DNA of 64,000 bases from SYFY01 sp041752315 (GTDB lineage: Bacteria > Pseudomonadota > Gammaproteobacteria > Pseudomonadales > Azotimanducaceae), in assembly GCA_041752315.1 (NCBI GenBank), contig JBGSHJ010000049.1, positions 124,001-188,000 on the forward strand. The letters run 5' to 3'. The notes under the pieces are model-generated. The model was given only the letters and a program-made list of their open reading frames with translations, did no database searches and was not told the origin of the DNA. A program made the position numbers and the translations under genes. Below, in pieces: positions 17,217 to 27,293 of this stretch. Position 1 is the first letter of the stretch; each line of letters begins with the position of its first letter.

Positions 17217-17807
17217 TCAACCTCGGGTACCCCTGCGACCCAGAAAAGGTCGAATGCGATCGTCAATGAATTCCCTCGCCCGGAAGATCCTCGACCGCAC
17301 CGTGCCGACCGGGCACTCCATCACGCTGGCGATTTCTTCATAGGACAGCCCATCGAACTCGCAAAGACTGACTGCTGACCTGAGATCCTCCGGAAGTTCG
17401 TGCACAGCAGCAAAGATCGCCGCCTGCAACTCATCGCGAGCCAGCAGGGATTCAGGGTCATCCAGCTCCATCAGCTGGTCAGGGATTGCCGCTGGACCCT
17501 CGTCACCGATATCGAAGTCCAGATTGGGGGGCCTTCGATCCCGTGCAACGAGATGATTCTTGGCACAGTTGACGGCGATTCGGTACATCCAGGTGTAGAA
17601 CTGGCTGTCGCCGCGGAACTGCGGCAATGCCCGCCAGGCCTTGATGAATGCTTCCTGGGTAACATCGAGGGCTTCATCGGGATCACGCACGTAACGGCTG
17701 ACCAGGCCGTGAATCCTGTGCTGGTAACGCGTGAACAGCAGGTCAAAGGCGACTCGATCACCTTTTTTCACCCGACGCACCAGTTCCTTGTCCGTTTCCT
17801 GCGCCAC
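17217..17807 (-). CDS. rpoE: RpoE/AlgU, extracytoplasmic-stress sigma factor
   Basis: ECF sigma factor for envelope stress. Region 2 is seen as FDLLFTRYQHRIHGLVSRYV and TQEAFIKAWRALPQFRG, with the -10-contact segment FYTWMYRIAVNCAKNHL. Region 4 is seen as LPEDLRSAVSLCEFDGLSYEEIA with the helix-turn-helix MECPVGTVRSRIFRARE. The 196-residue length and neighbours (anti-sigma, rseC, degP) make the assignment firm. The start is GTG at 17807, preceded by AAGGCGA. nadB is divergent, as in many gammaproteobacteria. No sigma-E promoter was seen upstream of rpoE itself. Confidence 0.96.
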   Translation of the reverse strand: MAQETDKELVRRVKKGDRVAFDLLFTRYQHRIHGLVSRYVRDPDEALDVTQEAFIKAWRALPQFRGDSQFYTWMYRIAVNCAKNHLVARDRRPPNLDFDIGDEGPAAIPDQLMELDDPESLLARDELQAAIFAAVHELPEDLRSAVSLCEFDGLSYEEIASVMECPVGTVRSRIFRAREFIDDRIRPFLGRRGTRG

Positions 17808-17985
17808 GCTTACATCGCCTTTCGGTTCGCTTTCTGGTCGCTGTCCGGTAGAGAGTGACCTGCGTGATCACCAGCATCATCCAGATGACCGGCTTCATGA
17901 CAGAGCTTCCCACGCACTCTTCGATATTCTGCCGTCCGGGGGATCGATATACTAGCCATCCTATCGACAGAACCCGGCAATCTTC

Positions 17986-19602
17986 ATGAACCAGCGTTTT
18001 TCCACCGATATCCTCATCATCGGCGGTGGCGCAGCAGGTCTGTCCGCGGCGTTGCACCTGGCACCTCACGCCCGGGTCACCGTGCTCTGCAAAGGGGACA
18101 TCGAGTCCGGCTCATCACACTGGGCGCAAGGGGGCGTCGCAGCGGTGATCTCGGCTGAGGACAGCGCTGAATCACATATCGAGGATACGCTGCGTGCCGG
18201 AGCCGGTCTGTGTGATCGCAACGCAGTCGAATTCACCGTACGCAACGCCTCGGCCGCAATCCAGTCGTTGATTGAGTGGGGAGTCGAATTTGATACGGAA
18301 GACAACGGCTGGCACCTGACCCGCGAGGGAGGACATTCGTTCCGGCGCATATTGCATGTCGCAGACGCCACCGGGAAAGCCATCACCAGGACACTGACAC
18401 AAAGGGTGCTGGATCACGAGAACATCCAGTTTTTCAATGACCGCATCGCTATCGACATCATCAACCGATCCCGGCTCGGTCGTTACGCCAGTCGATGTGC
18501 CGGTGCGTATGTCCTGAATCGAACTACCGGCCATGTCGAGGTCTTTCAGGCCCGATTTGTGATACTGGCCACTGGCGGGGCCAGCAAGGTCTATCTCTAC
18601 ACCAGCAACCCCGACAGTTCGACCGGTGACGGCATCGCCATGGCCTGGAGGGCTGGATGCCGTGTCGCCAACATGGAATTCAACCAGTTCCATCCAACCT
18701 GCCTGTTCCATCCTCATGCCAAGTCCTTCCTGATTTCGGAAGCGGTGCGTGGCGAAGGGGGTGTGCTGCGACTCAAGGATGGACGTCGCTTCATGGACCG
18801 CTACCATGAACTTGGCGAACTGGCACCTCGCGATATCGTGGCCAGGGCCATTGACCACGAAATGAAGCGTACTGGCGCCGATTGTGTCTACCTCGACATC
18901 AGCCACCGAACGCCTGAATTCATCCGTACCCATTTTCCGACGATTGCCTCGCGCTGCCTCGAGTTTGGCATCGATATCACCCGCGATCCCATTCCTGTGG
19001 TTCCCGCCGCGCATTACACCTGTGGTGGGGTGGTGGTTGACGAGTCCGGCGCAACCGACGTCCCGGCATTGTTCGCCATCGGTGAGGTCAGCTGCACCGG
19101 CCTGCATGGTGCCAATCGCCTGGCCAGCAATTCCCTCCTTGAGTGCCTGGTCTACGCACGCTCCTGTGCCGACCGGATCGTCAAGCAACTCGGCGAACCG
19201 GAAGAACGGGTCCGGATTCCGCACTGGGACGAAAGCCAGGTTGTGGATTCTGACGAAGACGTCGTGATCGCCCACAACTGGGAGGAACTGCGAAGATTCA
19301 TGTGGGACTACGTTGGTATCGTGCGGACCAGCAAGCGCCTGGAACGAGCCCAGCGAAGACTTGACCTGCTGAAGCAGGAGATCAATGAGTATTACCGGCA
19401 TTACCGCGTTTCCAACGACCTGATCGAGTTGCGCAATCTGGTGACCGTCGCCGAACTCATCGTGCGTTGTGCGGCCAGCCGTCGCGAAAGTCGGGGGCTG
19501 CATTACAACCTCGACTATCCGGACCTGCTGCCTGGCAGCCAGGATACGATCCTGTTTCCCGGATCCATGGAGCACATGAATGTCCTGCGACCGGCGGGGT
19601 GA
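17986..19602 (+). CDS. nadB: L-aspartate oxidase
   Basis: NadB oxidises L-aspartate to iminoaspartate using FAD, the first step of NAD biosynthesis. The FAD-binding motif IIGGGAAGLSAAL is at residues 11-23. The substrate-site segments are HWAQGGVAA, EFNQFHPTCLF, EAVRGEGG and GANRLASNSLLE, and the succinate-dehydrogenase-like C-terminal helical domain is present. The ATG at 17986 begins MNQRFSTDILIIGG. Length of 538 residues matches E. coli (540). A TATACT hexamer at 17948-17953 is a possible -10 element. Confidence 0.97.
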   Translation: MNQRFSTDILIIGGGAAGLSAALHLAPHARVTVLCKGDIESGSSHWAQGGVAAVISAEDSAESHIEDTLRAGAGLCDRNAVEFTVRNASAAIQSLIEWGVEFDTEDNGWHLTREGGHSFRRILHVADATGKAITRTLTQRVLDHENIQFFNDRIAIDIINRSRLGRYASRCAGAYVLNRTTGHVEVFQARFVILATGGASKVYLYTSNPDSSTGDGIAMAWRAGCRVANMEFNQFHPTCLFHPHAKSFLISEAVRGEGGVLRLKDGRRFMDRYHELGELAPRDIVARAIDHEMKRTGADCVYLDISHRTPEFIRTHFPTIASRCLEFGIDITRDPIPVVPAAHYTCGGVVVDESGATDVPALFAIGEVSCTGLHGANRLASNSLLECLVYARSCADRIVKQLGEPEERVRIPHWDESQVVDSDEDVVIAHNWEELRRFMWDYVGIVRTSKRLERAQRRLDLLKQEINEYYRHYRVSNDLIELRNLVTVAELIVRCAASRRESRGLHYNLDYPDLLPGSQDTILFPGSMEHMNVLRPAG

Positions 19603-19664
19603 TACGGTCGACAAATAGCTGATTTCCCGTCATCTGGAATCCGGAGCTCGGCAAAACCGTCCGG

Positions 19665-19994
19665 TCACAACAAACCTTCCACCTGCTGCTTGAGTACACG
19701 GCGTATGCGTGAGTATTCCTCGGCGGACAGTTCATCGCGGCAGACAAGATGAAGGCTGCCGTTCCACTCACGAACCACCAGCGCGACCGTGTAGAGCCAG
19801 ATCTCCCGAACTTCAGCCAACGACAGTCTGATCGTCCGATCCCGCCAGCGAGGCCAGGTTGCACTGCCCCAAAGCAGCATGAGACCCGTTCCTGCGTTGC
19901 CGAACCAGACTGTGCCAGCTGCGATCAGCAGCGCCGAGAGCAGCAGGTGGCCGCATCGCCGATATCGTCCGCAGCACAGATGGCAGATCAGCAC
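19665..19994 (-). CDS. ygfX: YgfX-type (CptA) small membrane protein
   Basis: YgfX is a small inner-membrane protein found with SdhE. In E. coli it has been described as a toxin-like inhibitor of cytoskeletal proteins. The 109-residue product has hydrophobic segments LLLSALLIAAGTVWFG and GTGLMLLWGSATW. A soluble tail with RDRTIRLSLAEVREIWLY follows and ends YSRIRRVLKQQ. The start is GTG at 19994, 9 bases after the sdhE stop. Identification depends on position beside sdhE and ygfZ plus the membrane profile, because the family is weakly conserved. Confidence 0.7.
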   Translation of the reverse strand: MLICHLCCGRYRRCGHLLLSALLIAAGTVWFGNAGTGLMLLWGSATWPRWRDRTIRLSLAEVREIWLYTVALVVREWNGSLHLVCRDELSAEEYSRIRRVLKQQVEGLL

Positions 19995-20003
19995 GGAAGT
20001 CCA

Positions 20004-20285
20004 TCACGCCGACCCGGGCATCGCTCCGTAGTCGATGATGCGCTGCACCAGCGCCGCCATTGCAGGTTTGTCCGGCACTTCCCGACCTTGCATCCAGTCG
20101 AAGATCTCCCAATCCTCATGCTCAAGCAGTTCCACATACAGCGTCTTTTCATCAGCACTCAGGGACGGGAAACATTCGCTGACAAAAGGCAACAGACGGA
20201 ACTCAAGCTCGAGCATTCCGCGGCGACTTCGCCAATAGACACGATGATGGTGCTCATCCGCTCGATCCCGGTGGTTATGCATCAA
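20004..20285 (-). CDS. sdhE: SdhE, FAD assembly factor
   Basis: SdhE promotes covalent flavinylation of succinate dehydrogenase SdhA. The hallmark RGMLELEF (RGMxExD/E-type motif) is at about residues 22-29. It is followed by EKTLYVELLEHEDWEIFDWMQG, matching the five-helix fold. Length of 93 residues is normal. It lies divergently from ygfZ across 60 bases, as in E. coli. Confidence 0.93.
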   Translation of the reverse strand: MMHNHRDRADEHHHRVYWRSRRGMLELEFRLLPFVSECFPSLSADEKTLYVELLEHEDWEIFDWMQGREVPDKPAMAALVQRIIDYGAMPGSA

Positions 20286-20345
20286 TTCACCTTAACGCTA
20301 GACTGCGGTTTGCATCATAGTCAAAGTCCCGGAACACGGTGAGCC

Positions 20346-21101
20346 ATGACTGACTTTCGTTACGCAACAAACCTCGCGATCCTTGGTTTCGAAGGCTCTG
20401 ATGCCGCTCGATTCCTGCAAGGCTATCTGACGTGCAATACCGAACTCCTTGGACAGCAGACCTGGCACCCGACAGCCCTGTGCAATCTCCAGGGCCGAGT
20501 GGTCAGCAGTGGCTGGGTACGGGGGGGCGCGACCAGAATCGATCTCCTGGTCCATGACAGTCTCGCCACTGCGACCCTTGAATTTCTGGCGCCTTACCAG
20601 CGATTTTCACGCACGAAGTCCAAAGCTCTCGAAGGATTCTCGGTAATCGCAGTGGGTTCCGGCGCTGGACCGGTCCCGATCGACTACCTGATCGAAACAT
20701 CGGATGAGCCCCCAACGACGGCCGATGACGCCTACCTGACAATGCTGAACATGCGCAGACATGTTGTTGTCACGTCACAGACCAGTGCTGAATTCCTGCC
20801 GCAGCCTCTCGGCCTTGTGGACGCAGGCGCGGTGGCCTTTGACAAAGGATGTTATCTTGGGCAGGAGATCGTCGCCCGTGCGGAACATCGTGGCAACGTC
20901 AAGAAAAACCTGGTCCTTGGCAGGACAGACAAGCCGTTGCACGCTCGATTGATGGACGATCTGCTGGATGCCGACAACAACCGGGTGGGCAAGGTGGTTC
21001 AGGTCGCGATGCACTCCGTCCTGATCGTCGCCAATCGCGAACTCGACCCGGCTCATCCTTTTCATCTCGACGAGAACCCTGTCACATTGACTCAAGGTTG
21101 A
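20346..21101 (+). CDS. ygfZ: YgfZ, folate-dependent Fe-S/tRNA-modification protein
   Basis: YgfZ (GcvT-like fold) binds folate and supports the activity of some Fe-S enzymes, including MiaB. The signature KGCYLGQEIVARAEHRG is near residue 172, with the functional cysteine in GCY. N-terminal features are NLAILGFEGSDAARFLQGYLT and LCNLQGRVVSSGW. At 251 residues it is shorter than E. coli YgfZ (326) and looks C-terminally compact. The ATG at 20346 follows a short divergent region shared with sdhE. Confidence 0.92.
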   Translation: MTDFRYATNLAILGFEGSDAARFLQGYLTCNTELLGQQTWHPTALCNLQGRVVSSGWVRGGATRIDLLVHDSLATATLEFLAPYQRFSRTKSKALEGFSVIAVGSGAGPVPIDYLIETSDEPPTTADDAYLTMLNMRRHVVVTSQTSAEFLPQPLGLVDAGAVAFDKGCYLGQEIVARAEHRGNVKKNLVLGRTDKPLHARLMDDLLDADNNRVGKVVQVAMHSVLIVANRELDPAHPFHLDENPVTLTQG

Positions 21102-21168
21102 GCGGGTGTCCTGAGCCGCCGCTTCCGAAAGCCTGTTTATACTGCAGCAGGAAATCACGGAGTCGGGC

Positions 21169-22005
21169 ATGTCGAATCTTGCGCAAACCATTGAACGGGA
21201 TCTGGCTGCCGCAGCGGAGCGGGATCAACTCGATCTGCCGACCCTGCCGGAGGTAGCGCTGCGCATTCGCGACACGGCGTCCAATCGCAACGTCTCGGGT
21301 GCAGCCCTTGCCGGTGTCATCTCCGAAGACCCTGCGCTGTCTGCCCAATTGTTGCGGATGGCCAATTCCGCCCTCTTCCGGGCCACCCGGCCAATTGATG
21401 ACCTGCAGACTGCGATCACCCGCATGGGTGTCGAATACACGGCCAATCTTGCAACGGGGCTTGCCATGCAAGGCATGTTCCAATCCACTTCGGAGCTGAT
21501 TGACCGGAAGCTGCGGGAAACGTGGAGACAGGCCACGGATGTTGCCGCGATCTGCGGTGTACTGGCCCGAAGCTTTACGGATCTGCCAGCCGACCAGGCT
21601 ACCCTCGCAGGTCTTACCCACAGTATCGGTGTACTGCCAATTCTCGCCTGGGCCGAAGAAAACGAAGACCTGATCGCTGACGAACAGATTCTCGACCGCG
21701 TGGTCGAAAGCAGTCGCGGTTCGATCGGCACGATGATCCTGACACGCTGGAACTTTCCTGCGGAAATGGCGTGCATCCCCTCGTTATTGCGCCACTATGA
21801 CCGAACGGCTCCCGACACCGACTTCGTCGATATCGTTCAGATCGCCGAACTCCAGTCTGTCATCGGCACCGAGAACCCGCTCAACGAGATGGATTGGTCG
21901 ACGGTAACAGCGTTCGACCGGATCGGGCTGGATGCCGCAAACGCACGGGAAACGCTGGATTCATTCCGCGACACATTCCAGATGGCCCGGGAAATCTATC
22001 GCTGA
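21169..22005 (+). CDS. HDOD-domain signalling protein
   Basis: HDOD proteins carry a degenerate HD-type fold and act in signalling, often with c-di-GMP or kinase partners. The N-terminal pattern LPTLPEVALRIRDTASNR and ISEDPALSAQLLRMANSALF is characteristic. LAGLTHSIGVLPI follows where HDc proteins have metal ligands. No GGDEF, EAL or receiver domain is attached. The specific pathway is not apparent. The gene is monocistronic by position, with a hairpin and T-run directly downstream. Confidence 0.88.
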   Translation: MSNLAQTIERDLAAAAERDQLDLPTLPEVALRIRDTASNRNVSGAALAGVISEDPALSAQLLRMANSALFRATRPIDDLQTAITRMGVEYTANLATGLAMQGMFQSTSELIDRKLRETWRQATDVAAICGVLARSFTDLPADQATLAGLTHSIGVLPILAWAEENEDLIADEQILDRVVESSRGSIGTMILTRWNFPAEMACIPSLLRHYDRTAPDTDFVDIVQIAELQSVIGTENPLNEMDWSTVTAFDRIGLDAANARETLDSFRDTFQMAREIYR

Positions 22006-22018
22006 GAACCAGGGGAGT

Positions 22019-22049
22019 GACGGGTTGCAGTCACCCGTCCGCAGTTTTT
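22019..22049 (+). terminator. Candidate terminator after the HDOD gene
   Basis: A perfect 7-bp stem GACGGGT/ACCCGTC (22019-22039) is followed five bases later by TTTTT, 14 bases after the HDOD stop. The T-run is short and slightly displaced. The remaining sequence to 22172 shows no convincing gene. Confidence 0.55.
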
Positions 22050-22172
22050 CGAACTTCGTCCCACCAGGCCAGCAGATGCTCTGCTGGCTGCGAGGTTCTG
22101 CTGGTCGGGACCTCTGACGACACGCGCAGACCTTGCTGAACAGGCCACGACTCCGGCTCGATTGATCGGGAA

Positions 22173-23063
22173 CTACCTGAGTTCAGGTGAAAACAACCAC
22201 TGGATGCTGGAAAAATCGAGCTTTCCGGCGTCATTGAGTTGGGCATGGGTCTGGAAGAGATTGCGCGCCAGCGATCCCATTGGAATGCTCGAACCGGACG
22301 CAAGCGCTGTCTCCACCGCCAGCCCCAGGTCCTTGGTCATCAGGTCGGTCAGAAAGCCACCGCTGTAGCCGCGACTCGACGCCACGCCTTCCTGGACACC
22401 GGGATAGGGGTTGTACACATTGAGACACCAGTTCCCACCGGAGGACTTCTGCATGATTTCGGACAGGGTCTTCGGATTCAGTCCGTTGCGAACTCCAAGC
22501 GACAGTGCTTCCGCGGTCCCCGCCATCAGCACGGCCAGCAACATGTTGTTGCACACCTTGGCGATCTGTCCACTGCCCTGGTCACCTGCATGATAGATAT
22601 TGGCGCCCATGGCTTCGAAAAGTGGCCGACCCCGTGCAAGCCCCGCTTCACTGCCACCCACGATGAACGTCAGTGTTCCGTTCTGGGCACCCGCGGTACC
22701 TCCGGAAACCGGAGCATCCAGCATGGTGATGCCACGTTCCCCAAGGGCTGTTGCAACTCGTCTCGCCGTGGCCGGATCAATCGTGCTGCAATCAATCACC
22801 AGTGTGCTCTTGTCCAGAACATCGGCAACCCCGTCCTTGCCCAGATACAGACCTTCAACATGTCTTCCGGCTGGCAACATGCTGACAAACACATCAACAT
22901 CCCGGGCAGCATCCTGCGCAGTCGAAGCTCCGGTCGCACCTGTGACACCGTTGATCAATGCTGGCATGAGGTCAAAGACCCTGACCTGGAAACCCGCTTT
23001 TGCAAGGTTACCGGCCATCGGACCACCCATGTTGCCCAATCCAACAAAACCTACCTTTGTCAT
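22173..23063 (-). CDS. mmsB: 3-hydroxyisobutyrate dehydrogenase
   Basis: MmsB oxidises 3-hydroxyisobutyrate to methylmalonate semialdehyde with NAD+ in valine catabolism. The N-terminal Rossmann motif is GFVGLGNMGGPMAGNLAKAG. DAPVSGGTAGAQNGTL is the substrate-binding signature. The catalytic Lys is in GSGQIAKVCNNM. At 296 residues the length is standard. The start follows AGGGGAAAGAG. It is third in a minus-strand cluster after enoyl-CoA hydratase and 3-hydroxyisobutyryl-CoA hydrolase, which supports the substrate call. Confidence 0.93.
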   Translation of the reverse strand: MTKVGFVGLGNMGGPMAGNLAKAGFQVRVFDLMPALINGVTGATGASTAQDAARDVDVFVSMLPAGRHVEGLYLGKDGVADVLDKSTLVIDCSTIDPATARRVATALGERGITMLDAPVSGGTAGAQNGTLTFIVGGSEAGLARGRPLFEAMGANIYHAGDQGSGQIAKVCNNMLLAVLMAGTAEALSLGVRNGLNPKTLSEIMQKSSGGNWCLNVYNPYPGVQEGVASSRGYSGGFLTDLMTKDLGLAVETALASGSSIPMGSLARNLFQTHAQLNDAGKLDFSSIQWLFSPELR

Positions 23064-23096
23064 CTCTTTCCCCTTGTCTGTCTGATGCGTCTCGAT

Positions 23097-24206
23097 TCAG
23101 CCGAGATCCGCCAGTGGATTGACTGACCAGGGCGCTTCAAAGTGGCTCTGGACGTGGCTTGCGGGCATTTCCTGCACGGACGGGTAACGCCACCTTGGTG
23201 AATTGTCCTTGTCGATGAGGAGCGCCCTGACCCCTTCAGCAAAATCCGTGAAGGTGGCGCAGTGAGTGGCAATGATCATCTCCATGCGGAACGCCGATGC
23301 AAGATCAAGTGAACGGCTGCGGCGGATCTGCTCGTGCACGATGCCTATGGAGGCGGGACAGCCCGATCGAAGTGCTGCGAGGCATCGATCGATCCAGGTC
23401 GAGCGACCAGCCAGCGCCAGCAGTTGTTCCACGGTGTCAGTCAGCGAACCGCGAGCCGACAACGACTCCGGTATCGCGGCCAGTTCGCTGCCGGGCAGCG
23501 TCTTGGCAGCAAACGATTCGATATGCTTCGTGATCGTCACATCATCCTTTGATCGATCCCCGGTCAACGCCAGCGCCTTCATTCCATCGCGCAATGCGCC
23601 AAGGGTCGTGCTGTCCACCACGGCAGTACCCACACCACAGGCCATTGCGTCGGTTGCATTGCAGTGACTGCCCGTCATGCCGGTAAACACCGCCAGATGC
23701 TCCGGCATTTTTTTCAGCAACCAGGTGGTCCCTGCATCCGGGAACAGGCCAATGGTGATTTCCGGAATGGCAACCCTCGATTTTTCCGTCAGCACACGAT
23801 GCGACGCCGCGCTGAGGATGCCCAGACCTCCTCCCATGACAACACCGTGGCCCAGAACGACTACCGGTTTGGGGAAGGTATGCAGTGTGTAATCGAGTCG
23901 ATACTCTCGTTCAAAGAATTCGAAAGGATATCGATCGACCACACTGCCGGCATCATGATTCCGGCGCATGGCATGGTACAGCGCCTGAATGTCACCTCCG
24001 GCGCAGAACGCGCGGTCACCCGCACCGGTGATCAGCACAGCCGCAATCCCGGTCTGTTGTGCCCAACCATCCAGGGCAGGTTGCAGCAGGTCGATCATTT
24101 CCAGGCTCAGGGCGTTGAGCGTGGCCGGAACATTCAGTTCGGCATGGGCCAGACGTCGACCTCCCGGCAGCGCATATTCTTGAATGACAACACTGGTTTG
24201 CAGCAT
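23097..24206 (-). CDS. 3-hydroxyisobutyryl-CoA hydrolase (enoyl-CoA hydratase/isomerase family)
   Basis: Crotonase-fold enzyme expected to release 3-hydroxyisobutyrate from its CoA ester in valine breakdown. The oxyanion-hole segments are AFCAGGDIQALYH and GVVMGGGLGILSAASHRV. The catalytic Glu/Asp region PEITIGLFPDAGTTWLL is typical of HIBCH. The long C-terminal extension (about 370 residues in all) also separates HIBCH from plain hydratases. The open frame runs upstream into the hydratase gene. ATG 24206 is chosen because GAGG lies eight bases before it. ATG 24230 overlapping the hydratase stop is an alternative. Confidence 0.9.
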   Translation of the reverse strand: MLQTSVVIQEYALPGGRRLAHAELNVPATLNALSLEMIDLLQPALDGWAQQTGIAAVLITGAGDRAFCAGGDIQALYHAMRRNHDAGSVVDRYPFEFFEREYRLDYTLHTFPKPVVVLGHGVVMGGGLGILSAASHRVLTEKSRVAIPEITIGLFPDAGTTWLLKKMPEHLAVFTGMTGSHCNATDAMACGVGTAVVDSTTLGALRDGMKALALTGDRSKDDVTITKHIESFAAKTLPGSELAAIPESLSARGSLTDTVEQLLALAGRSTWIDRCLAALRSGCPASIGIVHEQIRRSRSLDLASAFRMEMIIATHCATFTDFAEGVRALLIDKDNSPRWRYPSVQEMPASHVQSHFEAPWSVNPLADLG

Positions 24207-24222
24207 GGCGCGATCCTCGGTG

Positions 24223-25014
24223 TTATCCATTGATCCAGTTCGGGTTGCGCTTTTCGAGGAAGGCATTGACACCTTCCCGTTGATCGCTGGTATCGAACAA
24301 CCCCACAAAAGCATCACGTTCGTGGGTATAGGAAGACTGGATATCGCCCCGCCGAGCGCGCTGAATCAGGTTCTTGCACGCAGATACCGCAGGCGGCGCC
24401 TGTTTGCTCACGGCTTCGGCGAGGGCCAGTGCCCTGCCCAGCGCCTGTCCCTTGTCGACGACTTCCTCGATCAAGCCGATTCGTTCTGCGGTGGATGCAT
24501 CCACACGCTCACCACACAGGATCATTCGTTTGGCCCAGCCCTCACCCACCATCCAGGAGAGGTTCTGGGTACCACCACCACACGGCAACAGACCGACCGT
24601 TGCTTCTGGCAGAGCCATCTGCGCCTGCAATTCGGCGATCCGGATATCACAGGCCAGCGCACATTCCAGTCCGCCTCCCATCGCATAGCCGTTGATTGCA
24701 GCAATGGAAACGCCCCGGAATGCGGCCAGCGCTTCAAATGCCGCACCAAAGTGTTCCGCCATGCTGCGTGCAATGTCCTTGTCCCCTCCGGCAAACAGCT
24801 TGAGATCCGCCCCGGCCGAAAAGAACTTCTCGCCCTGACCGGTAATCACGATGGCGTATACTTCCTTGTCAGCATCAGCCTGTCGGACGAGATCCTTCAA
24901 CGCACCAAGACTTTCAGGATCCCAGGTGTTTGCGGGAGGATTGTTGATGGTTACCAGCAGCGTGTGGCCTCGGACCTCCACACACAATTTGTCACTGGTT
25001 TGTTGAATCATCAT
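24223..25014 (-). CDS. Enoyl-CoA hydratase
   Basis: Crotonase-family hydratase, probably hydrating methacrylyl-CoA given its neighbours. The oxyanion-hole motifs are FSAGADLKLFAGGD and NGYAMGGGLECALACD. ALPEATVGLLPCGGGTQNL carries the catalytic glutamate region. The length of 263 residues is normal. The ATG at 25014 follows AAGGAGCCCG. The hydrolase and mmsB lie directly downstream. No acyl-CoA dehydrogenase for the preceding step is in this cluster. Confidence 0.9.
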   Translation of the reverse strand: MMIQQTSDKLCVEVRGHTLLVTINNPPANTWDPESLGALKDLVRQADADKEVYAIVITGQGEKFFSAGADLKLFAGGDKDIARSMAEHFGAAFEALAAFRGVSIAAINGYAMGGGLECALACDIRIAELQAQMALPEATVGLLPCGGGTQNLSWMVGEGWAKRMILCGERVDASTAERIGLIEEVVDKGQALGRALALAEAVSKQAPPAVSACKNLIQRARRGDIQSSYTHERDAFVGLFDTSDQREGVNAFLEKRNPNWING

Positions 25015-25072
25015 CGGGCTCCTTGTCTTGGGTCATACGTTGGTTGCAGTCTTGCGTGCCAGTATCGAGTAT

Positions 25073-25771
25073 TCAGGTTACAGCAAACCAGTCAATTGCC
25101 GATTGACCATGCGCCTGCAACCAGTCATTGGCACGCGAAAAGTGACGGCAACCGAAAAATCCGCGATACGCAGACAACGGCGAAGGATGCGGTGCTTCCA
25201 GTACACAGTGGCGCTGGCGATCGATCATTGCCCCTTTTTTCTGCGCATAACTACCCCACAGCATGAACACCAGACTCTCGCGTCTGGTCGCCAGTGCAGA
25301 CACGATTCGATCGGTAAACAGCTCCCAGCCCTGACCCTGGTGTGACCCTGCGCGGCCGTGTTCTACCGTCAGCACGGCATTGAGCAGCAGCACCCCCTGC
25401 TTCGCCCAGCCTTCGAGACAACCCCGGTCCCTGGGCATGGAGCGCCCGGCATCGCCAAAATCGCTCTCGATCTCCTGAAAGATATTCTGCGCGGAGGGCG
25501 GTGGGGGAACACCCACCGGAACGGAAAAACTCAGGCCATGTGCCCGGCCGGCACCGTGATACGGATCCTGGCCGATGATGATCACGCGGGTCTGGTCAAA
25601 GGGGCACAGATCCAGCGCAGAAAAAATGTCCTTTCCCTTTGGGTAAATCGTTTTGCGGGCCTGCTTCTGCGCCAGGAGAAATGACCTCAGGTTCTGCATG
25701 TAAGGCGCCTCGAATTCAGCACCGAGCACGGCCAGCCAGGAAGGATCGAGCTGCACACTGCCTGCGACCAT
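25073..25771 (-). CDS. ung: Uracil-DNA glycosylase
   Basis: Family 1 UDG removes uracil from DNA to start base-excision repair. The catalytic water-activating loop GQDPYHG is near residue 67. The Leu-intercalation loop is HPSPLSAYRGFFG, and VFMLWGSYAQKKG is also conserved. Length of 232 residues fits. The start is 3 bases after the lysS stop, so it is probably co-transcribed with lysS. Confidence 0.97.
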   Translation of the reverse strand: MVAGSVQLDPSWLAVLGAEFEAPYMQNLRSFLLAQKQARKTIYPKGKDIFSALDLCPFDQTRVIIIGQDPYHGAGRAHGLSFSVPVGVPPPPSAQNIFQEIESDFGDAGRSMPRDRGCLEGWAKQGVLLLNAVLTVEHGRAGSHQGQGWELFTDRIVSALATRRESLVFMLWGSYAQKKGAMIDRQRHCVLEAPHPSPLSAYRGFFGCRHFSRANDWLQAHGQSAIDWFAVT

Positions 25772-25774
25772 GTG

Positions 25775-27265
<1,491 letters not shown>

Positions 27266-27293
27266 TTGAGACCCTGCCTTGATGACCTTGCAC

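Noticed and set aside
22031..22172. Possible small minus-strand gene ending at 22031 after the mmsB stop
   Set aside because: The last residues look protein-like, but the frame has no start codon after mmsB and overlaps mmsB out of frame. It is probably chance.
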